64,000 bases of DNA from Zoogloeaceae bacterium (GTDB lineage: Bacteria > Pseudomonadota > Gammaproteobacteria > Burkholderiales > Rhodocyclaceae), in assembly GCA_024235635.1 (NCBI GenBank), contig JACKMA010000004.1, forward strand, positions 1 through 64,000, given 5' to 3'. Below, in pieces: positions 43,182-52,946 of this stretch (position 1 is its first letter; every line of letters begins with the position of its first letter). Both the position numbers and the translations under genes were made by a program. Under the pieces are notes generated by a model. It was not told where the DNA came from and ran no database searches. It worked only from the letters and a program-made list of their open reading frames with translations.

Positions 43182-45958
43182 ATCTCGACGCGCGCCAGAT
43201 CGACGTGATCGTGCCGGTGTACAGGGGGCTCGATCACACCCGTGACTGCATTGAAAGCGTGCTCTGCAGCATGCCGGATGCGCACCACCACCTGGTGGTG
43301 ATCGACGATGCCAGCCCGGAGCCGGCGGTGGCGGCCTACGTCGCGGCGCTCGCGGACACGGCAGGCGTCACCGTTCTGCGCAACGCCACCAATCGCGGCT
43401 TCGTCGTGACCGTCAATCGCGGGATGGCACTGCATCCGGAGCGCGATGTCGTGCTGCTCAACAGCGACACCCGGGTTGCCGGTGGCTGGCTTGCACGGCT
43501 GGCACGTTGCGCCTATTCCCGCCCGCGGGTTGCCACGGTCACACCGTTCTCGAACAGCGCGACGGTATGCTCGTATCCGTTCGACGGCTGGTGCGGCGGG
43601 ATTCCGGGCACGCTCGGGCTCGAGAGGCTCGACGCACTGTTCGCCCGGGAATTGTCCGGCGAGAGCCGAGAGTTGCCGACCGCGGTCGGCTTCTGCATGT
43701 ACATCCGACGCGACGCGCTGACGGCGACCGGCCCGTTCGACGAGGAACGATTCGGCCGCGGCTACGGCGAGGAGAACGACTTCTGCCTGCGGGCGTCGGC
43801 GCTCGGCTGGCAGCACCTGCTCGCAGCCGACGTCTTCGTCTTTCACGAGGGTGGCGTCAGCTTCGGCGAGGAACGGACGCGGCTGCAGCAGGACGCCCAT
43901 CAGCGCCTGCTCGAGCGCCACCCCGACTACCTCGAACGGGTCGCCGACTTCGTGTCCCTGGATCCGCTGGCCGGTTTTCGCGAGCGCATCGACCGCGCGC
44001 GCAGTGCCCTTGGTGGCCGCGAAGAGGCGTGTGTCCAGCAGGAGCGGGGCATTCTCCCGAAAGATTTCGCATGGCCCACGGCATCTGTGCGGCCACGCGA
44101 CCAGCGGCCGGTCCAGCTGCACGTCGCGCACGGCTGGGGGGGCGGCATCAGCCGCTGGATCGACGATTTCCACGCCGCCGATGGCGAGCATCGCAATCTC
44201 GTGCTGCAGTCGGTAAGCCACCGCAACGCGGCCGGATTCCGGCTCGAGCTGCGCGAACCGGGACGGCCACAGCCGCTGGCAAGCCGCGACCTGTTGCTGC
44301 CGATCCGTGCCTGCAGTTTCGACCACCCGGAATACCGCGCCTTTCTCGAAGAAATCGTCGCATTCTGCAGTGCCCGGCGGCTGATCGTGTCCTCGCTGAT
44401 CGGGCACAGTCTCGACGTTCTCGATACCGGCCTGCCGACTGCGCTGGTGTTGCACGACATGTTTCCGTTCTGCCCGGCGCTGTTCGGCCATTTCGGGAAG
44501 AGCTGCACGCGTTGCGAGCCGACCGATCTCGATGCCTGCCTCGGCCACAATCCGGCAAACGTCTTCTGGCACAACACGACAACCCGCGACTGGCTGCAAC
44601 TGCGCTCGCAATTGGCCAGCCGCATCGACGCGGGCGGTCTCGAACTGGTGGCGCCGAGCTGCAGCCTGCTCGATCGCTGGCATGCGCTGATGCCCGCCGT
44701 CACGACCGAGAACACGACGGTCGTGCCGCACGGCATCGACCTCTCGTCGCTCGGGCCGGTGTCGACGCCGCCGACCGGCGGCGGCAAGTTGCGCCTGCTG
44801 GTGCCGGGCCGGCTGGCGCCCCACAAGGGGCTGGATCTGCTGACCGAGGCCTTGCCCGGTCTGCTGGCCAACGCGGAGTTGTTGCTGCTCGGCGCCGGCG
44901 ACTTCGGCCGCTGCTTTGCCGGCACCGAAGGCGTTCGCGTGGTTCCAAACTACCGCGCCGACGCCCTCGGCGATCACGTGCGCGCATTTGCGCCCGACGC
45001 CGCGCTGTTGCTGTCGTCGGTGCCGGAGTCGTTCAGCTACACCCTCAGCGAAATGCAGGCGCTTGCGGTTCCAGTGATTGCAACCCGTGGCGGTGCGTTC
45101 TCCGAACGCATCGACGACGGCCTCGGCGGACTCCTGATCGACGCCGACGCGCGCAGCCTGATGCAGGCAGTGGCACGGCTCGACCGGCCGAGCCTGCAAG
45201 CGATGCGGGCGCAACTCCGCCAGTCTCGGTCGATCGACCGCCGCCAGAGCGTCGCCGCTGTCAATGCGCTACTGCCCGTCGGCGAGGAGCCGCCATCGTG
45301 CGACCCGCTGCCATTGCTGGCGGACTCGGTGGCCGATCTGAGGCTGCGGCACGATCTCGGTGCCCGCGCGCGCATCCGGCTCGAGGCGGCGCTGCACCAT
45401 GAGCGCGGCAACCGCGCCCTGTGCGAAGCGCGCGCCGCCGACCATTCGCACGCCGGCGGAACCTCGCCACGCCATCCACGCATTGCCGAACTGCGCACCG
45501 ATCGGGCGCAGATCCGCGCGCGCATCCATTACTGGCTGGGCATCCCCGACCGCATGCGGATCGCGCTGCATCCCGGCAATCCCGACGACGTGGCCGCGGC
45601 GCGAAGCCTGCTCGACGCGGTACGACAATTCGTCGCTACGCGCAACGACATTGCCGTCGCCGTCACCCGCAGCACCGGAGACACCGTCATCTGGCAGGAC
45701 CTGGCACACGAGGTCGCCAGACTGACCGCAATCCGACGCCTGTTCTTCGTTCCCAAGGCGCCGGAAGACGCGAGTTGGCTGTTGGCGTGCGACGTGCTGC
45801 TGACGAGCTCGGCGGCAATGGCCGAACGCTTCGCGCAAGCGGCGACCGAAGCGGGCACCCTGCCCTGTCGGCTCGGAACCTCCAATGCCGACGTCGTTGC
45901 CGAATGCCTGCACCGGCTCGATCGGTTGGCGCCGCCACCCGCCGGGCTCAACCTGTAA
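43178..45958 (+). CDS. large fused glycosyltransferase (GT2 plus GT4-like domains)
   Basis: 926-aa protein with three parts. Residues 1 to about 285 are a GT-A family 2 domain (DVIVPVYRGLDHTRDCIESV; donor/metal site LLNSDTRVAGGWLAR; GRGYGEENDFCLRA). Residues about 300-705 are a GT-B, family-4-like domain (LRLLVPGRLAPHKGLDLLTE; VPESFSYTLSEMQALAVPVI with the E-x7-E pattern). Residues about 720-926 resemble a degenerate GT-B C-terminal half (RIALHPGNPDDVAAARSLLD; LLACDVLLTSSAAMAERFA). The start codon is TTG inside TTGA overlapping the previous stop. Such fusions often add two successive sugars. Confidence 0.85.
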   Translation: MNLDARQIDVIVPVYRGLDHTRDCIESVLCSMPDAHHHLVVIDDASPEPAVAAYVAALADTAGVTVLRNATNRGFVVTVNRGMALHPERDVVLLNSDTRVAGGWLARLARCAYSRPRVATVTPFSNSATVCSYPFDGWCGGIPGTLGLERLDALFARELSGESRELPTAVGFCMYIRRDALTATGPFDEERFGRGYGEENDFCLRASALGWQHLLAADVFVFHEGGVSFGEERTRLQQDAHQRLLERHPDYLERVADFVSLDPLAGFRERIDRARSALGGREEACVQQERGILPKDFAWPTASVRPRDQRPVQLHVAHGWGGGISRWIDDFHAADGEHRNLVLQSVSHRNAAGFRLELREPGRPQPLASRDLLLPIRACSFDHPEYRAFLEEIVAFCSARRLIVSSLIGHSLDVLDTGLPTALVLHDMFPFCPALFGHFGKSCTRCEPTDLDACLGHNPANVFWHNTTTRDWLQLRSQLASRIDAGGLELVAPSCSLLDRWHALMPAVTTENTTVVPHGIDLSSLGPVSTPPTGGGKLRLLVPGRLAPHKGLDLLTEALPGLLANAELLLLGAGDFGRCFAGTEGVRVVPNYRADALGDHVRAFAPDAALLLSSVPESFSYTLSEMQALAVPVIATRGGAFSERIDDGLGGLLIDADARSLMQAVARLDRPSLQAMRAQLRQSRSIDRRQSVAAVNALLPVGEEPPSCDPLPLLADSVADLRLRHDLGARARIRLEAALHHERGNRALCEARAADHSHAGGTSPRHPRIAELRTDRAQIRARIHYWLGIPDRMRIALHPGNPDDVAAARSLLDAVRQFVATRNDIAVAVTRSTGDTVIWQDLAHEVARLTAIRRLFFVPKAPEDASWLLACDVLLTSSAAMAERFAQAATEAGTLPCRLGTSNADVVAECLHRLDRLAPPPAGLNL

Positions 45959-45977
45959 GTTTGAGGATCATCGCAAC

Positions 45978-47345
45978 ATGTCGCCGGTCGTCAGCGTCCT
46001 GCTCCCGTCCTACAACCATGCCCGCTATCTGCGCGCCGCAATCGACAGCGTACTTGCGCAATCCCTCGACGCGCTCGAGCTGATCATCATCGACGACGCG
46101 TCCGCGGACGAGTCCTGGTCGATCATCGAGGCAATCGACGACCCCCGCGTCAAGGCGAGCCGGCACGACACCAACGCCGGCGCCCACGCCACCCTCAACG
46201 AGGCCCTCGCCCAGGCCGGCGGCGAATTCGTAGCAATCCTCAATTCCGACGACATCTACTCACCCGGACGCCTGCAGCGGATCGTCGATGAGATGCGCGC
46301 CCACGATGCCGGATTCGCGTTCTCGGACTTGCGTTTCATCGACGACGCGGGCACCCCTTGCCCGGACCACGAACGCGCCCGCGAATACCGCGATGCCTGT
46401 GCCTGGTGCGTGCCGAGGCCGGCTACCGACTGGTTCCTGAGCGGCAACCTGGCGGTCACCACCTCCAACTTCGTGTTCCGGCGCGCGCTCGCCGGTGAAA
46501 TCGGTGCGTTTCGCCCGCTGCGCTACACCCACGACTGGGCCTGGGCGCTCGAGGCCGCCGCACTTACGCCACTGGTCTGGTTGCGGGGCGAACCGTTGCT
46601 GGACTATCGGCTGCACCCGAGCAACACCTTGTCGGAAGGTGATCGCTGGCGCCACATCCATGAAAACGCCTTCATCCAGACGCTGTCGATCGGTCGAATC
46701 GATCGGATCACGCAGGCGCAGGGCGATCCGCGCCCCATCGACGACGCGATCTGCGCATTGCTGAAGAATCCCAGCGGACCACCCGCGGCCACGCTGGCGC
46801 TGCTGGTGCGTGCACTGCACGGCGCCGACGAAGCCGACCTTCAGCGCGACACGGCCCCCGCCGACGGCGGCTGGTGGGCCGAGCAACTCGCGACCTGTAC
46901 CGCGCTCGATCGCCGGGTGTTCGCCAGTGCCGGCGAGATCGCCAAACTGGCGCACCAGCTGGACTCCCAGGCGGAGATGCTCGAGCAGCGCTGGCAGGCA
47001 ATGGAACGCATGCGCTTCATGATCGACGAGCGCAATGCGGCAATCATGACCCAGAAGGATCTGATCGAGGCCCGCTGGCGCACGGTCAAGGCCCTCGAGG
47101 GCGACATCGCCAGCCGCGAACAGACGATCCGCGACCAGACCCGGCTGGTGGACGAGCGCGACGCCACGATCGCCGCCCAGGGGAAGATGCTCGAAGAGCG
47201 CTTTGCCAACATGCAGAAGATGGGCGACGAGATCCATCGACGCGACCAGCGAATCCAGTCGCTCGAAGCCGACGTCGCGAGAATCCGAAACAACCCGGTG
47301 GTCCGGCTACTGCTCAAGCTCCGGCGAATCGTCCGCGGTCGATGA
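45978..47345 (+). CDS. family 2 glycosyltransferase with C-terminal coiled coil
   Basis: 455-aa protein. ATG at 45978, 19 nt after the fused transferase. The GT2 domain (1 to about 230) has VSVLLPSYNHARYLRAAIDS, IIIDDASADESW and the metal-binding LNSDDIYSPGRLQRI. About 300-440 is a long charged heptad region (QLDSQAEMLEQRWQAMERMR; ERFANMQKMGDEIHRRDQRI), likely a coiled coil acting as molecular scaffold. The end NPVVRLLLKLRRIVRGR is basic. Acceptor and donor cannot be told. Confidence 0.9.
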   Translation: MSPVVSVLLPSYNHARYLRAAIDSVLAQSLDALELIIIDDASADESWSIIEAIDDPRVKASRHDTNAGAHATLNEALAQAGGEFVAILNSDDIYSPGRLQRIVDEMRAHDAGFAFSDLRFIDDAGTPCPDHERAREYRDACAWCVPRPATDWFLSGNLAVTTSNFVFRRALAGEIGAFRPLRYTHDWAWALEAAALTPLVWLRGEPLLDYRLHPSNTLSEGDRWRHIHENAFIQTLSIGRIDRITQAQGDPRPIDDAICALLKNPSGPPAATLALLVRALHGADEADLQRDTAPADGGWWAEQLATCTALDRRVFASAGEIAKLAHQLDSQAEMLEQRWQAMERMRFMIDERNAAIMTQKDLIEARWRTVKALEGDIASREQTIRDQTRLVDERDATIAAQGKMLEERFANMQKMGDEIHRRDQRIQSLEADVARIRNNPVVRLLLKLRRIVRGR

Positions 47346-47480
47346 TCACGACGGTCACCTTGCGCCTGCGAGCGTGCCACCGGCATGCGATAATGCGCCC
47401 CGCCCGGGACGCGGCGGCCGAGCTGCGGCCGCAGTCGGGCATGACTCACGACCTCCATCATTCCCGACCTCGCAATCTTC

Positions 47481-48695
47481 ATGGCTAGTTTCGCCTGGTT
47501 CATCCCCCGGCTGATCGAAGGCTCCGGCGGCCATCGCACGATGCTCGAACACGCCCGTGCGCTCGAGGCACGGGGGCACCGTTGCCATCTTTATCTCGAA
47601 GGCAGCCACAGCGAGCCCGGCCGCGGCGCCAGGCAGATCGAAGAACTGTTCGGTTACCGCTTCGAGCGCGTCAGCTATGGCTGGGACACGGTCGAACCGG
47701 CAGACGCGGCGGTCGCGACGATCTGGTATTCGGCTGCAATCGTCCGAAATCTCCCCTTCGAATGCGCACGGCTGTATTTCGTGCAGGACTGGGAGGCTTG
47801 CTTCAATCCGATGGGCGACGCCTTCCTGATGGCCGAGAATTCCTATCTCTATGGCCTGACGCCAATCACCATCGGGCGCTGGCTCACCCACGAACTGGGC
47901 AGCCGGTTCGACGTTCCGGCCTACTTCTTCGACTTCGGTGCCAACCTCGACATCTATCGGCCGCTGCCCACGAACGAGCGGGAAAAGGCGGTCTGCTTCA
48001 TCTATCAGCCGGACAAGCCGCGCCGATGCAGTCGCATCGGCATAGAAGCGCTCGGCATCGTCAAGCACCGCATGCCCGACACCCGGATCGTCCTCTACGG
48101 CTCGTCGCCGAAGGACAAGGGCAACATCTGGTTCGACCATGAACATCTCGGGCTGCTGTCACTCGACGACTGCAATGCCCTGTACAACCGCTGCGCCGTC
48201 GGCCTGTGCCTGAGTTCGTCGAACCCCTCACGGATTCCGTTCGAGATGATGGCCGCCGGTCTGCCGGTGGTCGAGCTGTGGCGCGAAAACACGCTCTACG
48301 ACTTCCCCGATTCGGCGATGACGCTGAGCCACCAGACGCCGGAGTGCATCGCCGAGAGCATCCTGCGGCTGCTCGATGCACCGGACCAGAGCAGCGCGAT
48401 GGGCCAGGCCGGCGCGGCCTTCATGCGCGAGCGTCCGTTGTCGCTGGAGACCGAGCAGTTCTGCAATGCGGCCGAGTCGGTGCTGGCCGGACGCCAGCCG
48501 GAACTGGGCGCGGTCTCGCGGATGTACTCGGCGGCTCCGCAGACCTCCCACCACTATGTCGGCAAGCTGCCGGCCAGCATCCGCCAGCGGCTGATCTCGC
48601 CACCCAATGCCTACGTCAACAGTCTGCCGCCAACGCTCAGGCGCATCCTCGGCTGGGGCGCGCGCAAGGTTCGCCGCATGCTGAACTACGGGTGA
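47481..48695 (+). CDS. GT-B glycosyltransferase, WsaF-like
   Basis: 404-aa protein. N-terminal GT-B part (FAWFIPRLIEGSGGHRTMLE; HCYLYLEG-like RCHLYLEGSHSEPGRGA) and a C-terminal part with IVLYGSSPKDKGNIWFDHEH, CLSSSNPSRIPFEMMAAGLP. The last motif is close to the rhamnosyltransferase WsaF and related proteins of rhamnan-type glycans. It is preceded by a 135-nt gap with a GATAAT box near 47390, so it may have its own promoter. Confidence 0.85.
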   Translation: MASFAWFIPRLIEGSGGHRTMLEHARALEARGHRCHLYLEGSHSEPGRGARQIEELFGYRFERVSYGWDTVEPADAAVATIWYSAAIVRNLPFECARLYFVQDWEACFNPMGDAFLMAENSYLYGLTPITIGRWLTHELGSRFDVPAYFFDFGANLDIYRPLPTNEREKAVCFIYQPDKPRRCSRIGIEALGIVKHRMPDTRIVLYGSSPKDKGNIWFDHEHLGLLSLDDCNALYNRCAVGLCLSSSNPSRIPFEMMAAGLPVVELWRENTLYDFPDSAMTLSHQTPECIAESILRLLDAPDQSSAMGQAGAAFMRERPLSLETEQFCNAAESVLAGRQPELGAVSRMYSAAPQTSHHYVGKLPASIRQRLISPPNAYVNSLPPTLRRILGWGARKVRRMLNYG

Positions 48696-48698
48696 GAC

Positions 48699-50759
48699 GT
48701 GTATCGGCTGCGAACCCTGGACGTCTGGGACACCTTGCTGCGACGCAGGTGCCACCCCGACCTGATCAAGCTGATTGCCGCCCGCCACCTGACGCTGCGT
48801 CATTGCGCGGTGCTGGCGGCGGACTGGCTGGACCCGTGGAAGCTGCTGCGCGAGCGTTGCCTGATCGAGGGAGAGCTTGCACGCGCTGCCGCCGCTAGCG
48901 GGGCCGACGACGAATACACGCTGCAACAGGTGCTCGAGACCCTGCTCGAACGGGCTACCGCGCTCGATCGAAGCGAGCGGGCTCGGCTCGCCGCCGAACT
49001 GGTGGGCGCGGAAGTCGCCATCGAGAAGGCCAATACCTTCGCCGACCCGGATTGCCGTCAGGCGCTTGACCGATACCCGGCCGAGCGCAGCCTGTTCCTG
49101 TCCGACTTCTACATGCCTGCCGGCCTGATCCTGGAACTGCTTCAGCACCACGGCATCGCTGATCTCGCGCCGGAGGGGATCAGCTCCTGCGACGTCGGCC
49201 TCAACAAGCGTTCGGGGCGGCTCTTTCGCCACGTCGTCGAGCGCCACGGCATCGCGCCGTCCGACCATGTCCATATCGGCGACAACCGTCACTCCGACCT
49301 CGACATGCCCCGCAGCCTCGGGATCGACGCGGTACATTACGAGCCGGAGGAAGCCCATCGGGCACGCCGTCGACGTGAAGCGCTCTACCCGGATCGCGGC
49401 ACGCTGTTGAATCACATCGACGACGAAGTGACCCGCGACGTCGAGGCGCTCGCCGCACAGTCGGGCGAGCCGGCTCGCAGCGCCCTGCTGCTTGGCGCCC
49501 GCTGTGCGCCGCTGTTCGTCGGCTACGCGGTGCTGATTGCCGAACGGGCCCTGGCCGAAGGGCTGAAGCGCCTGTTCTTCCTGACCCGCGAAGGCGAATT
49601 CTTCATCGAGGTCTACCGCCGGGTGTTTCCGCAGGCCAGCCTTGCCGGCTGCGCCCTGCCGTCGACCGACATCCTCGAAGTGAGCCGGCTCTCGACCTTC
49701 TGCGCCTCGCTGCAGGAGATCACGACCGGCGAACTGATGCGGCTGTGGAACCTCTACAGCACCCAGTCGATGGCTGCTCTCGGCAAGACCCTGCGGCTCG
49801 ACGGCAAACGACTCGAAGCGCTATGCACGCGCCACGACATCGCCTACCCGGACCCGGTCACCTATCCATGGAAGGATCCGCGCGTACAGGCGCTGTTTGC
49901 CGATGTCGATTTCCGGCAACTGCTGCAGGCGCAAATTGACGGTGACCGCAATCTGCTGCTCGCCTATCTCGACCAGCATGGCTTCGGCGACGACCTGGCA
50001 AGCGCGGGCATCGTCGATATCGGCTGGCGCGGCACGATCCAGGACAACCTGGCTCTGTTGCGTCCGCGCACGCGGACCTGCGGCTACTATCTGGCATTGG
50101 CGCGCTTTCTCAATCCGCAGCCGGAAAACGCGCACAAGCAGGCGTTCGGCCCGGATCTCAACCGGGCCCAGGAGTTCACACACTTCCTCGACGCGGTCAG
50201 TCCGATCGAAATGCTGTGCAACTCACCCAACGGCAGCACCGAAGGCTATCGCCGCGGCGACGACGGCCGGGTCGAGGCGATTCGCAACGTCGATCCCGAC
50301 GAAAACCGGGTGCATGACGATTTCGTCAGCCATTTCCAGCGCGGTGTGCTGCTGGCGGCCGAGCACTGGGGTCGCTATGCCGACAGCCACGCGATCCTTT
50401 CCGGCGAACTACGCGGCCACGCCTGCGAAATCTGGGACGCACTGATCAGCCGCTCCCCTCAGGAATTGAGCGAGGCCTATGCGGCGCTGTCCCACAATGA
50501 GATCTTCGGCGTCGGCCATTTCGTCGACAAGCGCGCCGTGCCGTCCATCTCGACCCTGATTCGCGGCGTCGTCGATCGGCGATCACGCTACGAAGTGATC
50601 CAGTACATCAAGCAGACGCAGTGGGAGGCGGGTCTCTGGAAGCGGCGGGATCTCGGCCTGATCCATCGGGCCATGCTGATGCTGGCATTGCTCGGCGGCC
50701 GCCTCTACAAGGGCTACCTTCGCTGGCGGCGTCAGCGTCGCCAGCACGCCGACACTTGA
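48699..50759 (+). CDS. HAD-superfamily protein with large C-terminal domain
   Basis: 686-aa protein. GTG start at 48699, 3 nt after the glycosyltransferase stop. The N-terminal part (1 to about 225) is HAD-like: LDVWDTLLRRR holds motif I, LFLSDFYMPAGLI motif II, and HIGDNRHSDLDMPRSLGI motif IV. The remaining 450 residues form a conserved domain of unknown function (FLTREGEFFIEVYRRVF; IVDIGWRGTIQDNLALLRPR). This two-part layout is known from polysaccharide clusters but its reaction is not established. The stop overlaps the next start (TTGA). Confidence 0.8.
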   Translation: MYRLRTLDVWDTLLRRRCHPDLIKLIAARHLTLRHCAVLAADWLDPWKLLRERCLIEGELARAAAASGADDEYTLQQVLETLLERATALDRSERARLAAELVGAEVAIEKANTFADPDCRQALDRYPAERSLFLSDFYMPAGLILELLQHHGIADLAPEGISSCDVGLNKRSGRLFRHVVERHGIAPSDHVHIGDNRHSDLDMPRSLGIDAVHYEPEEAHRARRRREALYPDRGTLLNHIDDEVTRDVEALAAQSGEPARSALLLGARCAPLFVGYAVLIAERALAEGLKRLFFLTREGEFFIEVYRRVFPQASLAGCALPSTDILEVSRLSTFCASLQEITTGELMRLWNLYSTQSMAALGKTLRLDGKRLEALCTRHDIAYPDPVTYPWKDPRVQALFADVDFRQLLQAQIDGDRNLLLAYLDQHGFGDDLASAGIVDIGWRGTIQDNLALLRPRTRTCGYYLALARFLNPQPENAHKQAFGPDLNRAQEFTHFLDAVSPIEMLCNSPNGSTEGYRRGDDGRVEAIRNVDPDENRVHDDFVSHFQRGVLLAAEHWGRYADSHAILSGELRGHACEIWDALISRSPQELSEAYAALSHNEIFGVGHFVDKRAVPSISTLIRGVVDRRSRYEVIQYIKQTQWEAGLWKRRDLGLIHRAMLMLALLGGRLYKGYLRWRRQRRQHADT

Positions 50760-51640
50760 AGACTCCGACACAGGCGCTGCACGAATTCGTCGAGTGGCTG
50801 TTGCTCCCCGCCCTCGCGGCAGTGCTGCCGTGGCGGTTCTACTTTCGCGTGCTGCGCCGCCTCTCCACCCGTGAATGGCTGCTGCGCGAGGAAGTGGCTC
50901 GGGCGGTGCGCGGCCACCAGACCTTCTATGGCCGGCCGCCGGACACGCTGTGGCGTCAGCGCCATCGCCTGACGATTCTGGTCGATCGGGCGGACGCGTT
51001 CCTGTCGGCGACACGCGGCGACCGCTGGCTGGACCGGCATGTCGAACGCGACGGCGAATGGCCCGCCGGCGCATTCCTCATTGTCACCTTCCATTACGGC
51101 AACGGCCTTTGGGCGATGCGCGACCTGCGCCGCAACGGCCATCCGACATCGATGGTCTCGATCCGCTTTTCCGCGGACACCTTCGCCGGCCGTGCGATGC
51201 CCTATCGCAGCGTCCGCTTCCGTTTTCGCGAGGTCGCACGCGCAGGCGGCGCACCGGTCATCTACACCGGCGGCAGCGTCCCGGTGATCCGGACATCGCT
51301 CGAAGCGGGCCACTGCGTTCTCGGCCTGATCGACGTGCCGCCAGGCCAGGCCGGGGGCAGCGTGCGCGTTCGCTTTCTCGACCGGGAGATGCGACTGCCC
51401 GGCGGCATGTTGCGGATTGCCGCCGAGGTCGGCGTACCGGTGGTTGCCTTTACCCTCGACTTCGACTGGAACAGCGGACGGCGCATGCTGCGAATCCGGC
51501 CGCTGCCGGCGGCCTCGATCGACGGACAGGCGGCGTTCTTGGCAGCGATGCTGAACCGGGCGCTGGCCGAGAATGCGCCGGCCTGGCAGCTCTGGTCGTG
51601 CGCGCCGGAATTCATGGCACCGTCGTCCGGAGCTGCATGA
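50756..51640 (+). CDS. LpxL/HtrB-like acyltransferase
   Basis: 294-aa membrane-associated protein related to lipid A late acyltransferases. TTG start at 50756 inside TTGA overlapping the previous stop. A hydrophobic N-terminus (FVEWLLLPALAAVLPWRFYF) precedes the acyltransferase region with His113 in LIVTFHYGNGLWAMRDLRRN and VRVRFLDREMRLPGGMLRIA. The acidic residue expected five positions after His in the classic HX4(D/E) motif is Leu here; Asp123 is ten away. Activity may be altered. In this cluster it probably acylates a glycan or lipid carrier. Confidence 0.8.
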   Translation: MKTPTQALHEFVEWLLLPALAAVLPWRFYFRVLRRLSTREWLLREEVARAVRGHQTFYGRPPDTLWRQRHRLTILVDRADAFLSATRGDRWLDRHVERDGEWPAGAFLIVTFHYGNGLWAMRDLRRNGHPTSMVSIRFSADTFAGRAMPYRSVRFRFREVARAGGAPVIYTGGSVPVIRTSLEAGHCVLGLIDVPPGQAGGSVRVRFLDREMRLPGGMLRIAAEVGVPVVAFTLDFDWNSGRRMLRIRPLPAASIDGQAAFLAAMLNRALAENAPAWQLWSCAPEFMAPSSGAA

Positions 51641-51689
51641 TCGGCCACCGCGTTGCCACGACCGACACGCATGGTGGCCGGCCGTGACG

Positions 51690-52832
51690 ATGGTCCTACC
51701 GCGCAGCCACGATCCCGCCCTGACAGGTCTGCGCGGTTTCTCCGCGCTCTGGGTGGTGCTCTACCACCTCTGGCAATTTCACGGCCGACCGCAACTGGCG
51801 ATCGGCGCCCTCGATCTGACGCCGCTGGCGGCCTGCGGCTACTTCGGCGTGGATCTGTTCTTCGTGCTGTCCGGCTACCTGCTCGGTCGCCCCTTCGTCG
51901 TCGCCTCGCTCACCGGCGCAGCGCGGCCGTCGCTGTGCCGCTTCTGGGTGCATCGGGCGCGACGGGTCCTGCCGGCCTACCTCGGACAGCTCGCGCTGCT
52001 GATGGCAATCGGCTGGTATGTCGCCGGGCAGCCGCCACTGGGCGCCATCGACCTGGCCGTCCATGCGCTGCTGGCGTTCAACCTGTTCGAAAACGGTTCG
52101 AGCCTCAACCCGGTGTACTGGTCGCTGCCGGTCGAGTGGAACTTCTACCTGGTGCTGCCGCTGCTGGCGGCGTGCTTTCCGCGCTCGCGTGCGCAAGGGC
52201 CCTGGATTCTGCCGGCGCTGGTGCTGTTCTGCATCGCCTTCCGCCTCGCGTGCTGGCTGGCGATCGACCGCTGGGGTGCCGACGGCGTCGCCTTCTACCG
52301 GCTGGTGCTGCAGTTGCCGGCCCGAATCGACGAGTTCGCCTTCGGCATCGCGGCGGCATGGTTCGTGGCGACCAGGGATGCAGACCACGATCGCCTGGGC
52401 CAGGGATTCGGACTGCTGGGGCTGGCGGCGCTGTGCTGGTACGTCGCACCCAAGGGCGATTTCCTGGTCAGTGCGGAGATGCCTTGGCTGCTGGTCCACT
52501 TCAGTCTGCTCGGTGCCGTGCTGGCGACGGTGCTCGTGTCGCTCCAGCGACGCCCCTTCGGCGTGCCGGCTCGGCTGTTGTCGACATCGCCGATGCTGTG
52601 GCTCGGCACCGTCAGCTACAGCCTGTACCTATGGCACTTTCCGCTGATCGAGGCGATCCGGGGACTTGCCCGCAGCCAGCACCTGCCGCTGCTGGCGAGC
52701 GCCGTCGGTGGCCTGCTGGCATCGTTGTCGGCAGCGTGGCTGTCCTATCGCCTGCTCGAGCGTCCGTTTCTGGCATCGGCCGAATCGACGGCAGTGCAGC
52801 AGCCCGCCAACGGCGGGTTCGGGCGCTCATGA
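51690..52832 (+). CDS. membrane O-acyltransferase (acyltransferase 3, OafA-like)
   Basis: 380-aa polytopic protein with about ten membrane helices. Signatures: LTGLRGFSALWVVLYHLWQF with the catalytic-region His, YFGVDLFFVLSGYLLGRPFV, and SLYLWHFPLIEAIRGL. Family members move acetyl or other acyl groups onto surface sugars. ATG at 51690 was chosen; a GTG two codons earlier is possible. It lies 49 nt after the preceding acyltransferase gene. Confidence 0.92.
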   Translation: MVLPRSHDPALTGLRGFSALWVVLYHLWQFHGRPQLAIGALDLTPLAACGYFGVDLFFVLSGYLLGRPFVVASLTGAARPSLCRFWVHRARRVLPAYLGQLALLMAIGWYVAGQPPLGAIDLAVHALLAFNLFENGSSLNPVYWSLPVEWNFYLVLPLLAACFPRSRAQGPWILPALVLFCIAFRLACWLAIDRWGADGVAFYRLVLQLPARIDEFAFGIAAAWFVATRDADHDRLGQGFGLLGLAALCWYVAPKGDFLVSAEMPWLLVHFSLLGAVLATVLVSLQRRPFGVPARLLSTSPMLWLGTVSYSLYLWHFPLIEAIRGLARSQHLPLLASAVGGLLASLSAAWLSYRLLERPFLASAESTAVQQPANGGFGRS

Positions 52833-52946
52833 TAGAATCCGGGCGCCCGAACGCCGGCATGGCCATGCCGGCGCCACACGTCCCGGCCGAACCTTGCCTG
52901 CCGCGACCGTGACGGCGGCGTCCCCTCGACCGATAGAGCCCATCCG

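Noticed and set aside
43013..45214. 733-codon open frame antisense to the fused glycosyltransferase
   Set aside because: Arg/Gln/Ala-rich shadow of a gene with clear domains.
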